Shown piece after piece: positions 51,641-59,608 of a DNA stretch of 64,000 nt. Each line of letters starts with the position of its first letter. Position 1 is the stretch's first letter. Under the pieces are notes generated by a model, which worked only from the letters and a program-made list of their open reading frames with translations, did no database searches and was not told the DNA's origin. The stretch is from Gudongella sp034004165 (GTDB taxonomy: Bacteria > Bacillota > Clostridia > Tissierellales > Tissierellaceae): the NCBI GenBank assembly GCA_034004165.1, contig JAVEXI010000001.1, positions 19,493-83,492 on the forward strand. Reading direction: 5' to 3'. Made by a program: the position numbers and the translations under genes.

Positions 51641-52639
51641 GTGGAGAGTAAAATTAGAAATATTGCTTTACAGTTGGGAATAGATACAGTTGGTTTTACT
51701 GACTGCAGCCCTTTTCATAGAATTGAAAACAGACTTTATTCTCGCTTGGAATCTGACAAAATGACAGAATTTGAACATTTGACAATAGAAGACAGAGTAT
51801 ATCCAAACAAAATATTTTCAGATTGTAAAGGTATAATTGCGGTGGCAGTTCCTTATGATACTGGCTACAAAGTGAGTTCTGGCGAGACGTTAAAGGGTAC
51901 ACTTAGCAAATCTTCTTGGGGCACAGACTATCATAAGGTTATAGAGCAATTGATGTATAAATTTATAAAGGTACTTAAGAAAGAATTCAACGCAGAATTC
52001 ATGGCCTTTGTAGACACGGGACCCCTGGTGGATCGTGAAGTGGCTCACAGAGCAGGTATAGGTTATTATGGGAAAAACTGTTCAATAATAACAAATGAAT
52101 ACGGTTCATATGTATTTTTAGGTTATATACTTACAAATTTAAATCTGAGTGCAGATAATACACCTATGGAGAGCCAGTGTGGAGATTGTAGACTTTGCAT
52201 TGATGCATGCCCAACTGGTGCTATCTCAGAAAATGGTGAGATTAATGCCAAAAGTTGTGTCTCGTATCTTACACAGACTAAAAAACCGATTCCAAAAGGA
52301 CTACAAAGTAATATGGGTGTGAAAATATATGGTTGTGATACTTGCCAGCTTGTCTGCCCTAAAAATAAGGGGGTACAAAAATCACTGATCGAAGACTTTA
52401 TTCCCGTTAAAACTGGGGGATATGTTGATATTGCAGAACTTTTAAATATGAGCAAAAAAGAGTATTCATTAAAATATGATGATATGGCAGGAAGCTGGAG
52501 GGGTAGAAGCGTGCTCATAAGAAATGCTATCATTGCTCTAAATAATATGGGAAAGATTGCAGAATACAATGATGAGATGGAAAATCTAATGAAAAGAAAT
52601 CCTGCCTTTTATGGAGATTATATTGAAAAGGATAATTAA
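51641..52639 (+). CDS. queG: Epoxyqueuosine reductase QueG
   Basis: 332-residue cobalamin- and [4Fe-4S]-dependent enzyme for the last step of queuosine formation on tRNA. Cluster motifs CGDCRLCIDACPTGAI and CDTCQLVCP are complete; FVDTGPLVDREVAHRAGIGYYGKNCSIIT is typical. GTG 51641 is chosen because AGAGGGGTG lies 8 bases before it. The enzyme needs cobalamin, whose import system is encoded at 57.6-60.9 kb. Confidence 0.94.
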   Translation: MESKIRNIALQLGIDTVGFTDCSPFHRIENRLYSRLESDKMTEFEHLTIEDRVYPNKIFSDCKGIIAVAVPYDTGYKVSSGETLKGTLSKSSWGTDYHKVIEQLMYKFIKVLKKEFNAEFMAFVDTGPLVDREVAHRAGIGYYGKNCSIITNEYGSYVFLGYILTNLNLSADNTPMESQCGDCRLCIDACPTGAISENGEINAKSCVSYLTQTKKPIPKGLQSNMGVKIYGCDTCQLVCPKNKGVQKSLIEDFIPVKTGGYVDIAELLNMSKKEYSLKYDDMAGSWRGRSVLIRNAIIALNNMGKIAEYNDEMENLMKRNPAFYGDYIEKDN

Positions 52640-52681
52640 GTTATAATTTTTGTGAGTCTTGTTATAGTGATAATTATTGTA

Positions 52682-52690
52682 TGGTATAAT
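52682..52690 (+). promoter_or_regulatory. Extended -10 promoter of kbl
   Basis: TGGTATAAT, 37 bases before the ATG of the glycine C-acetyltransferase gene. Confidence 0.6.
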
Positions 52691-52726
52691 TTAGCTGACG
52701 CTAAAACTCTTGAGGAGGGGATAAAA

Positions 52727-53914
52727 ATGTCAAACGTTCACGAATTACAGTTTTTAAAAGATAAGATACAGGAGTTAAAGGATCAGGGTGTATATAGGAA
52801 ATTACCTGTGTTACAGGGACCCAGTGGAGCAGAAGTTCTGCTTGATGGAAGAAAAGTAATAAACCTGTCGTCAAATAACTATCTCGGTTTTGCAGATCAT
52901 CCAAGGCTAAAAAGAGCAGCTATTGAGGCTGTAGAAAAATATGGAGCAGGTGCAGGAGCAGTACGTACAATAATCGGGAATATGAGTATTCACGAAGAAA
53001 TGGAAGAAGTATTGTCGAAATTTAAAAGAGAAGAAGCTGCATTTGTTTATCAATCAGGATTTAACTGCAATGCTGGCACTATACAGGCTGTCACCGAGGC
53101 AGGGGATATAATTATATCCGATGAACTGAATCACGCTTCTATTATTGATGGATCCAGGCTTTCTAGAGCTGATAAGGGAATTTATAAACACTCAGATATG
53201 GACAGTCTTGAAAAAGTCCTTAAAGAAGCGAGAGATAAATACAGAAACATTTTAATCATAACAGATGGAGTTTTTAGTATGGATGGAGATATAGCCAAAC
53301 TTCCAGAAATAGTCGAACTAGCTGAAAAGTACGAGGCAATGACTTATGTTGATGATGCCCATGGATCTGGGGTGCTCGGTGAAAGTGGAAGGGGAACAGT
53401 CGACCATTTCGGGCTACATGGAAGAATCGACTTTACAATAGGAACTTTGTCAAAAGCTATAGGTGTGGTAGGTGGTTACGTAGCAGGGTCAAATACGATG
53501 TATGAATGGCTCAGCCATAGAGCTAGACCAGTACTATTTTCAACCTCAATGCCACCTGCAGCAGCAGGAGCAATTATTGAAGCTGTAAAAATGCTGACAG
53601 AATCAACTGAGTACACAGACAAGCTTTGGGACAATGCAGCTTACTTCAAAGATAAAATGGGAACCCTCGGATTTGACATTGGAAATAGTCAGACTCCGAT
53701 AACTCCTGTAATAATTGGTGATGAAGCAAAGACCATGGAGTTTAGCAGGCGACTTATGGACAAAGGTGTATTTGTTTCTGGAATTGTATTTCCAACTGTT
53801 CCAAAAGGTACAGGAAGGCTTAGATGTATGGTGACAGCAAGCCATTCAAAAGAACAGCTTGACAGGGCAGTAGAAGCTTTTAGGTTAGTAGGAGAGGAAA
53901 TGAAAATACTGTAA
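52727..53914 (+). CDS. kbl: Glycine C-acetyltransferase (2-amino-3-ketobutyrate CoA ligase)
   Basis: 395-residue PLP enzyme of the alpha-oxoamine synthase family. PLP lysine in GTLSKAIGVVGGY, PLP contacts DELNHASIIDG and YVDDAHGSGVLG. It cleaves 2-amino-3-oxobutyrate with CoA to glycine and acetyl-CoA; the related 8-amino-7-oxononanoate synthase is a less likely reading. Threonine dehydrogenase, the usual partner, is not adjacent. ATG 52727 follows GAGGAGGGG; an earlier TTG would add a hydrophobic stretch without a ribosome site. Confidence 0.9.
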   Translation: MSNVHELQFLKDKIQELKDQGVYRKLPVLQGPSGAEVLLDGRKVINLSSNNYLGFADHPRLKRAAIEAVEKYGAGAGAVRTIIGNMSIHEEMEEVLSKFKREEAAFVYQSGFNCNAGTIQAVTEAGDIIISDELNHASIIDGSRLSRADKGIYKHSDMDSLEKVLKEARDKYRNILIITDGVFSMDGDIAKLPEIVELAEKYEAMTYVDDAHGSGVLGESGRGTVDHFGLHGRIDFTIGTLSKAIGVVGGYVAGSNTMYEWLSHRARPVLFSTSMPPAAAGAIIEAVKMLTESTEYTDKLWDNAAYFKDKMGTLGFDIGNSQTPITPVIIGDEAKTMEFSRRLMDKGVFVSGIVFPTVPKGTGRLRCMVTASHSKEQLDRAVEAFRLVGEEMKIL

Positions 53915-53927
53915 CAGAAATGCAAAC

Positions 53928-53960
53928 AAAGAATCCAGAGCATAGGCTCTGGATTCTTTT
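53928..53960. terminator. Bidirectional terminator between kbl and the ZIP transporter
   Basis: AAAGAATCCAGAGC (53928-53941) and its complement (53946-53959) with a 4-base loop; ends in TTTT on both strands. Confidence 0.92.
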
Positions 53961-54738
53961 ATCCAAGTGCTACATCAAGAACCATCATTACAGCAAATCC
54001 TAAAGCAAAGCCCATAACTCCTAAGTTGGAGTGATTGCCTTCAGATGCTTCAGGTATCAGTTCTTCAATAACTACATAAATCATGGCACCAGCAGCAAAT
54101 GAAAGGAAATATGGAAGAATGGGCTCAACTATTCTCGTAGCCAAAATTGTCAGAATAGATGCTATCGGCTCTACAACACCACTTAAAACTCCATAGAGGA
54201 AGGATTTGTTTTTTGACCAACCTTCATTTTTAAGAGGCATAGATATTATTGCTCCTTCAGGGAAATTCTGTAGAGCAATTCCAATTATAAGCGCAAGTGC
54301 TGCTGAAAAGGGGATACCTGCAGTGCCAGCCTTATATCCGGCATACAGAACTCCTACTGCCATACCCTCTGGGATATTATGCAGTGTAACAGCAAACATC
54401 AGCATAGATGTTTTGCTGAAACCACTCTTAATACCCTCTGGTTTTTCTTGACCAGCATGTATATGTGGAACAGTCATGTCCAAAATGAGTAAGAATCCAA
54501 TTCCTAAAAGAAAACCCAAAACAGCAGGTATAAAAGACCAAGCTTCATCAAAGTTTGATAATTCCATTGAAGGTATCAAAAGTGACCACACAGAAGCTGC
54601 TACCATTACGCCACCTGCAAATCCCAAAAGCCACTTTTTCAACTTTTCATTCATTTCATCTTTCATAAAATATACACCAGCTGCTCCCAGCGATGTTCCA
54701 AATAGAGGGATAAACAAAGTTGCAAATAATTTCATCAA
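53959..54738 (-). CDS. ZIP family divalent metal transporter
   Basis: 259 residues with eight membrane segments. The metal path motifs are TLHNIPEGMAVGV and ALQNFPEGAIISM (HNxPEG and QNxPEG), and a His-containing loop PHIHAGQEKPEG lies between helices. It imports zinc or other divalent metals. Similar to ZupT/GufA. ATG after AAAGGGTGA. Confidence 0.92.
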   Translation of the reverse strand: MMKLFATLFIPLFGTSLGAAGVYFMKDEMNEKLKKWLLGFAGGVMVAASVWSLLIPSMELSNFDEAWSFIPAVLGFLLGIGFLLILDMTVPHIHAGQEKPEGIKSGFSKTSMLMFAVTLHNIPEGMAVGVLYAGYKAGTAGIPFSAALALIIGIALQNFPEGAIISMPLKNEGWSKNKSFLYGVLSGVVEPIASILTILATRIVEPILPYFLSFAAGAMIYVVIEELIPEASEGNHSNLGVMGFALGFAVMMVLDVALG

Positions 54739-54855
54739 ATCACCCTTTCAAAATACGTATGTGTTAGTAATACCCATTTTAGCAGTAGAAATACACTGTT
54801 ATTTTACTGATATATATTGTAAAATGATATTATATTAATTATTGGAGTGGTTTTT

Positions 54856-55137
54856 ATGTTTATTGGAGCATGTACTTTAAGAATTCAACTCTTTGAAACT
54901 CATTCTTTAAAAGAGAAGCGACAGATATTAAGGAGCATAATTGAGAGATGCAAAAATAGATTTAATATTTCGGTAGCTGAAGTTGGTCTCTTTGATAGCT
55001 GGCAGGTCTCAGAGATAGGCTTTGCATGTGTGTCTTCAGAAAAATTGCACGCGGATAAGATCATCAGGAATGTCATTAGGTTTATTGATGGTGATGGAAG
55101 GGTAGAAATTACTTCACATGATATTGAAATTCTATAG
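54856..55137 (+). CDS. DUF503 family protein (YlxP-like)
   Basis: 93 residues. FIGACTLRIQLFETHSLKEKRQILRSIIERCKNRFNISVAEVG is the full signature of DUF503, a small ferredoxin-like fold protein often found beside rbfA in Firmicutes. Function unknown. ATG 54856 with GGAG 8 bases upstream. It is followed closely by nth and the VanW-type gene. Confidence 0.9.
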   Translation: MFIGACTLRIQLFETHSLKEKRQILRSIIERCKNRFNISVAEVGLFDSWQVSEIGFACVSSEKLHADKIIRNVIRFIDGDGRVEITSHDIEIL

Positions 55138-55145
55138 GTGAGAAA

Positions 55146-55796
55146 ATGAGAAAAAAACTAACAAAAAAGGAAATGAAGACAGTTTTAGAAAAACTTTTAG
55201 TATTATACCCTGATGCTCGCCCTGAACTAGATTTCAGAAGCCCTTTTGAACTATTAATAGCCACGATACTCTCTGCTCAATGTACCGATGTACGGGTTAA
55301 TAAGGTGACTAAAGAGTTGTTTGCTGAGTTAAAAACTCCTGAGGATTATTTGTCATTGGGGCAGGAAGAACTAGAAGTAAAAATTCATAGTTGTGGATTA
55401 TCTAATTCTAAAAGCAATAATATTATAAAAACATGTGGAATTCTTATAGAAAAATATGGTGGAAATGTACCAGAAACCATTGAATTGCTTATGACGCTCC
55501 CTGGAGTTGGAAGAAAGACTGCAAATGTAGTGGCTAGCAATGCTTTTGGAATTCCAGCAATAGCTGTTGATACTCATGTGTTCAGAGTATCCAATCGAAT
55601 AGGTCTTGCCTCATCTGATACCGTCGAGAAAACAGAAATAGATCTGATGAAAAACATACCAAAGCCCATGTGGACAAAGGCACATCATCTCCTTATATTT
55701 CATGGAAGGAGAATCTGTAAAGCCAGAAAACCAGATTGCCCTATATGCCCACTTAATACAGAGTGCCTCTACTATGAAAGGGAGTTTAGAAAATGA
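55146..55796 (+). CDS. nth: Endonuclease III
   Basis: 216-residue DNA glycosylase/AP lyase for oxidised pyrimidines. Helix-hairpin-helix and catalytic Lys in LPGVGRKTANVVASNAF, catalytic Asp in AVDTHVFRV, [4Fe-4S] ligands in CKARKPDCPICPLNTEC (C-x6-C-x2-C-x5-C). It starts 8 bases after the DUF503 stop and overlaps the next gene by 4 bases. Confidence 0.97.
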   Translation: MRKKLTKKEMKTVLEKLLVLYPDARPELDFRSPFELLIATILSAQCTDVRVNKVTKELFAELKTPEDYLSLGQEELEVKIHSCGLSNSKSNNIIKTCGILIEKYGGNVPETIELLMTLPGVGRKTANVVASNAFGIPAIAVDTHVFRVSNRIGLASSDTVEKTEIDLMKNIPKPMWTKAHHLLIFHGRRICKARKPDCPICPLNTECLYYEREFRK

Positions 55797-57295
55797 AGAA
55801 GGCAATAATCATAATTTCAATAATTTTGATACTAACTGCCGGGGCTCTAGCGGGCGGTTACTTTTACCTTGACTCCAGAATAAATGTCGATGGGTATTAT
55901 GACGGAGTAGCTGTTGGCGGAGTTCAAGTGGGAGGGCTCACTAGAGAAGAAGCCAGAGACAAATTAAAAAATGAACTTGAAAAAGATTTCGGCAATAGAG
56001 GAATTACTATATTGTCTGATATAGAACCATTTAATGAAGTGTTTATCTCTTATGACAGGCTTGGATTTACCTATGATTATGAAACAGCTTTAAGTGAAGC
56101 ATTTAAAGTAGGCAGAGATGGTAATGTGATTGAAAGGTTCAAAAGGATTAAAGAACTTGAAACAAAACCTGTTTTTGTCGAAATTGATTCAGAATACAGC
56201 TTCTTAATGCTTGAGAAAGAATTGCAGGATATTGCAGACTCCTATAGACAACCACCGCAGGACGCGGAGTTTAGTTTTGAAAACGGAATTATAAAAGTAA
56301 TAGGACATTCCGATGGCACCGAAGTGGACATGGAAACTTTAATGGCTGAAGCGACTAATGCTATTGATTCATATGGAGTTGTTCATCTTCCATTTAGGGT
56401 TGTAGAACCAAAAGTCAATGAAGAATACTATAAAAGAATAAATGGTAAAATAGGCGAGTTTTCAACCAGTTTTGTAGGAAGTGCACCAGGAAGGATTCAC
56501 AATATTAAGTTGTCTGCAGAAGCTTTTAAAGGACTTCTTGTTATGCCTGGCGATGAAATCTCATATAATCAGACGACAGGGCCAAGGATGGCATCAACTG
56601 GGTATCAGGAAGCTCCTGTCATTGTAAATGGAGATCTAACTCCAGGACTTGGTGGAGGTGTATGCCAGACTTCTACTACTTTATACAATACTCTTCTGTT
56701 GGCAGATTTGGAAATTACAGAGAGACATCCACACTCATTGCCTCCTGCATACGTACCTAGGGGCACAGATGGTGCAGTTGCAACTGGATATCTTGATTTG
56801 AGATTTAGAAACAGTTTTGATTACCCTATATTGATAGATACTGAAGTTATAGGAAGTAAAGTTTACTTTTATATTTATGGGGATGCAGAATCAAGAGATT
56901 ATATAGTTAAAATAGATACCGAACATTTGGCGACCATTCCTTACAAAGTTCACGAAAATCTTGATGAGTCACTTCCACCAGGAGCGAGAGAGTTAGTTCA
57001 AGAGGGCAGAACAGGTTATAAAGTAAGCACTTTCAAATCTATAATAAAAGATGGAGTTACAGTTTCTAGGGAAAAGATATCGTCGGACTACTACAGAGAA
57101 AGGGATTTTATATATAAAGTTGGGCCAAAGGAACAGGCACAAAATCCTGAGCCAACAATTCCGGAAGATCCAGTAATACCTGATGTGCCAGTAATACCTG
57201 GTGAAACAGAAACAGTTGATGAACCAGCTGATGGTAATGAGGATACGAGCACTGTTGTTGAGGAGTCTCCAGAGGATGAGGTGCTATTGCCATAA
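55793..57295 (+). CDS. VanW-like cell wall protein with G5 domain
   Basis: 500 residues. One N-terminal membrane anchor (about 4-24), a region of putative peptidoglycan-binding domains (about 35-215), then the VanW domain (YNQTTGPRMASTGYQEAPVIVNGDLTPGLGGGVCQTSTTLYNTLLLADLEITERHPHSLPPAYVPRG region). A G5 domain follows near 385-440 (LDESLPPGARELVQEGRTGYKV) and a Pro/Glu/Val-rich tail, presumably exposed. The role of VanW proteins is unclear; membership in van clusters is occasional and no resistance genes are nearby. It overlaps nth by ATGA. Confidence 0.88.
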   Translation: MKKAIIIISIILILTAGALAGGYFYLDSRINVDGYYDGVAVGGVQVGGLTREEARDKLKNELEKDFGNRGITILSDIEPFNEVFISYDRLGFTYDYETALSEAFKVGRDGNVIERFKRIKELETKPVFVEIDSEYSFLMLEKELQDIADSYRQPPQDAEFSFENGIIKVIGHSDGTEVDMETLMAEATNAIDSYGVVHLPFRVVEPKVNEEYYKRINGKIGEFSTSFVGSAPGRIHNIKLSAEAFKGLLVMPGDEISYNQTTGPRMASTGYQEAPVIVNGDLTPGLGGGVCQTSTTLYNTLLLADLEITERHPHSLPPAYVPRGTDGAVATGYLDLRFRNSFDYPILIDTEVIGSKVYFYIYGDAESRDYIVKIDTEHLATIPYKVHENLDESLPPGARELVQEGRTGYKVSTFKSIIKDGVTVSREKISSDYYRERDFIYKVGPKEQAQNPEPTIPEDPVIPDVPVIPGETETVDEPADGNEDTSTVVEESPEDEVLLP

Positions 57296-57315
57296 GATTT
57301 TATCTTTGATATACT
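57287..57315 (+). promoter_or_regulatory. Promoter of the cobalamin-riboswitch operon
   Basis: TTGCCA (57287-57292), 17-base spacer, TATACT (57310-57315) with an extended TG-A; it overlaps the end of the VanW gene. Transcription would start near 57322, just before the riboswitch. Confidence 0.7.
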
Positions 57316-57334
57316 GAACATAATTGAATAGAGT

Positions 57335-57483
57335 ACAGGTATCTTTAGAGATTTAAAAGGGAAAGTGGTTAAAATCCACTACAGCCCCCGCTACTGTGAA
57401 CGGGAACGAAAGCAGCAAAAGCCACTGGGTAACTGGGAAGGCGCTGTGATTAGAGTGATCCGTAAGTCAGGATATCTGCCTGT
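57335..57483 (+). promoter_or_regulatory. Cobalamin riboswitch
   Basis: Class I cobalamin aptamer with core elements in order: TTAAAAGGGAAAGTGG, the CCCGCTACTGTGAACGGG part, the B12 box AAGCCACTGGGTAACTGGG (57418-57436 region), the GGCGCTGTG turn and a closing TGCCTGT. The terminal stem is ACAGG (57335-57339) with CCTGT (57479-57483). It precedes a corrinoid importer operon, which would be turned off when cobalamin is plentiful. Confidence 0.95.
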
Positions 57484-57523
57484 GCATGCGAGAATTATTA
57501 TTCTTGCCTCGGAGGGAGGATTT

Positions 57524-57571
57524 ATGCTTAACGCTGATAACAGCCTGTCTTCGGATAGGCTGTTAATTTAA
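57524..57571 (+). CDS. Possible 15-codon leader peptide in the riboswitch leader
   Basis: ATG CTT AAC ... TAA encodes MLNADNSLSSDRLLI, with GGAGGGAGG ending 4 bases before the ATG. The frame runs through the hairpin at 57539-57564, so ribosomes on it would melt that structure. It may be chance; the ribosome site could also be part of the riboswitch expression platform. Confidence 0.35.
   Translation: MLNADNSLSSDRLLI
57539..57564 (+). terminator. Leader hairpin (putative riboswitch-controlled attenuator)
   Basis: AACAGCCT (57539-57546) pairs with AGGCTGTT (57557-57564), and inner pairs close a TTCG tetraloop. The T tract after it is broken (TTAATTTAATTT), so termination would be weak or it may act otherwise. 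Confidence 0.6.
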
Positions 57572-57588
57572 TTTGAGGAGGATTTTAA

Positions 57589-58530
57589 ATGAGAAGGAAA
57601 AAAGGTTTATTGTTGCTAAGCTTAGTTTTAGTACTGGTTGTATTGGCAGGTTGTTCAACGGTTGAAAATGATGTGAAAGCGTCTGAAGAGATACCTGAGC
57701 AGATAGAAGATATAGTTGAAGTTCTTTCAGTGACAGATGACTTTGGAAGAACAATTGAATTTGAAAGCCCTGTTGAATCAATAGTTACATTTGCTCCGAG
57801 CAATACTGAAATACTGTTTGCAATAGGAGCTGGAGACACTGTAAAAGGTGTAACAGCCTTTGATGATTATCCCGAAGAAGTTCTTGAAATAGAGAAAATT
57901 GGAGATTATAATGGCATAAATCTTGAGAGAATAATTGAACTGGAGCCAGAAGTAGTCATATTTTATGGAAAAGGTGCTGACGACGAGGTAAATCGGCTTG
58001 AAGAGGCTGGAATCACGGTACTTGGATTTGAACCTGAGAGCATTGAAGAGATTATAGATGTAATTGAGAGAATGGGTACTCTTACTGGAAAGAGCACTGA
58101 AGCTCAGGAACTGGCAGAAAGTATGGCTTCAAAAAAAGAAGAATTGGTAGGAAAAGTAGAAAATTTTGAAAAGAAAAAGGTGTTTTATGAGATTTGGCAT
58201 GAACCTCTTATGGCGGCAGGAGCAGGCTCATTTGTAGATCAACTCATTATTCTAGCAGGTGGAGAAAACATAGCTGCTGATTCTGAAAGTGAATATCCTC
58301 AGTTTGATTTAGAACAGCTAATTGAGAGAAATCCTGAGGTTTATCTTACAGCAAACGACTTGCCTGAGAAGACTGCTGATTCAATAGGGCAAAGGCCTGG
58401 TTATGATGAACTGGATGCAGTTAAAAACGGGCAGATTTATCTCCTTGATGGTAATTTAATGTCGAGACCTGGACCGAGAATTATAGAAGCTTTGGAACTG
58501 CTGGTAGAGGCGATTCATCCAGAAGCTTAA
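57589..58530 (+). CDS. btuF: Corrinoid ABC transporter, substrate-binding lipoprotein (BtuF-like)
   Basis: 313 residues. Lipoprotein signal with lipobox VLAGC (Cys about residue 22), then a periplasmic-binding type III fold with a helix linker: VTDDFGRTIEFESPVESIVTFAPSNTEILFAIGAGDTVKGVT and FEPESIEEIIDVIERMGTLTGK. It would catch cobalamin or cobinamide outside the membrane; the riboswitch upstream is the main reason to prefer corrinoids over iron siderophores. ATG after TTGAGGAGG. Confidence 0.92.
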   Translation: MRRKKGLLLLSLVLVLVVLAGCSTVENDVKASEEIPEQIEDIVEVLSVTDDFGRTIEFESPVESIVTFAPSNTEILFAIGAGDTVKGVTAFDDYPEEVLEIEKIGDYNGINLERIIELEPEVVIFYGKGADDEVNRLEEAGITVLGFEPESIEEIIDVIERMGTLTGKSTEAQELAESMASKKEELVGKVENFEKKKVFYEIWHEPLMAAGAGSFVDQLIILAGGENIAADSESEYPQFDLEQLIERNPEVYLTANDLPEKTADSIGQRPGYDELDAVKNGQIYLLDGNLMSRPGPRIIEALELLVEAIHPEA

Positions 58531-58547
58531 TAGAAGGTAGTGATTTT

Positions 58548-59594
58548 GTGAGAAAGATCAAGAGAAAATCATATGGTGTAGTTGTAATCGCCATGATCTT
58601 AATTCTAGTGGTTGGAATAGCAATTGCCAGCACTACTGGCTCTGCTAATATCAGCCCATTTGATGTATTTAGAATAGTTTATTCTCATATACCACATTTT
58701 GGGAAAACTGTTGATATATCCGATATTTCAAGTGCGTCAAAGTCGATAATTTGGAATGTAAGACTGCCCAGAGTGTTACTTGGTGTACTTGTGGGAACTT
58801 CTTTGTCTGTAGCAGGTGGAGCCTTTCAGGGACTTCTTAAAAACCCAATGGCTGATCCATTTATACTCGGGATATCTTCTGGTGCTGCATTGGGGGCGAC
58901 TATAGCAATAATATTCAGACTCGACATGACTTTTATGGGATTTTCGGGTATATCAGTCGCAGCTTTTATAGGTGCATTAATTGCAGTTTTTGCTGTCTAT
59001 AATATTGGGAAAGTAAAAAATAAGGTTCCTGTCACCACTCTCTTATTGGCAGGTGTGGCTGTAGGTAATTTTCTTACGGCTGTAATGTCATTTCTCATGG
59101 TCGTTTACAGCAGGGATATGACAAAAATTATCTATTGGACCTTGGGAAATCTGTCTGGGAAGGGTTGGGAACCTGTTAAAATGATATTTGTGCCCGTGCT
59201 TATTGGAGTGATTGTGATTTTGTATCTGTCAAAAGATATAAATATTATGCTCACAGGAGAAGAATCTGCAAAGTCATTGGGCGTAAACGTTGAAAGGACG
59301 AAAATTTATGTTCTTTTAGCTGGAACATTTTTAACTTCAATTGTAGTATCAGTCAGTGGAATCATTGGATTTGTGGGGCTGATTATACCTCATATAATCA
59401 GGTTGTTTACTGGTCCTGACCACAGGATTTTGTTGCCGGTATCAGCGCTTGCAGGTGCTGTTTTCATGATTTTTGCTGATACTGTCGCAAGAGTTGTTAT
59501 ATCCCCAGTAGAAATCCCAGTTGGTATCATAACCGCTTTATTTGGCGGACCATTTTTTGTATTTCTATTAAAACGAAAGAAAAAGTCGTTGTAA
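58548..59594 (+). CDS. btuC: Corrinoid ABC transporter, FecCD/BtuC-type permease
   Basis: 348 residues with about ten membrane segments. WNVRLPRVLLGVLVGTSLSVAGGAFQGLLKNPMADPFILGISSGAALGA and the late VSVSGIIGFVGLIIPHIIRLFTGPDHR are typical BtuC/FecCD stretches, the latter contacting the ATPase. GTG start with AAGGTAG upstream. Six bases of spacer before the GTG of the next frame. Confidence 0.94.
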   Translation: MRKIKRKSYGVVVIAMILILVVGIAIASTTGSANISPFDVFRIVYSHIPHFGKTVDISDISSASKSIIWNVRLPRVLLGVLVGTSLSVAGGAFQGLLKNPMADPFILGISSGAALGATIAIIFRLDMTFMGFSGISVAAFIGALIAVFAVYNIGKVKNKVPVTTLLLAGVAVGNFLTAVMSFLMVVYSRDMTKIIYWTLGNLSGKGWEPVKMIFVPVLIGVIVILYLSKDINIMLTGEESAKSLGVNVERTKIYVLLAGTFLTSIVVSVSGIIGFVGLIIPHIIRLFTGPDHRILLPVSALAGAVFMIFADTVARVVISPVEIPVGIITALFGGPFFVFLLKRKKKSL

Positions 59595-59608
59595 AGCAGG
59601 TGATTCAT

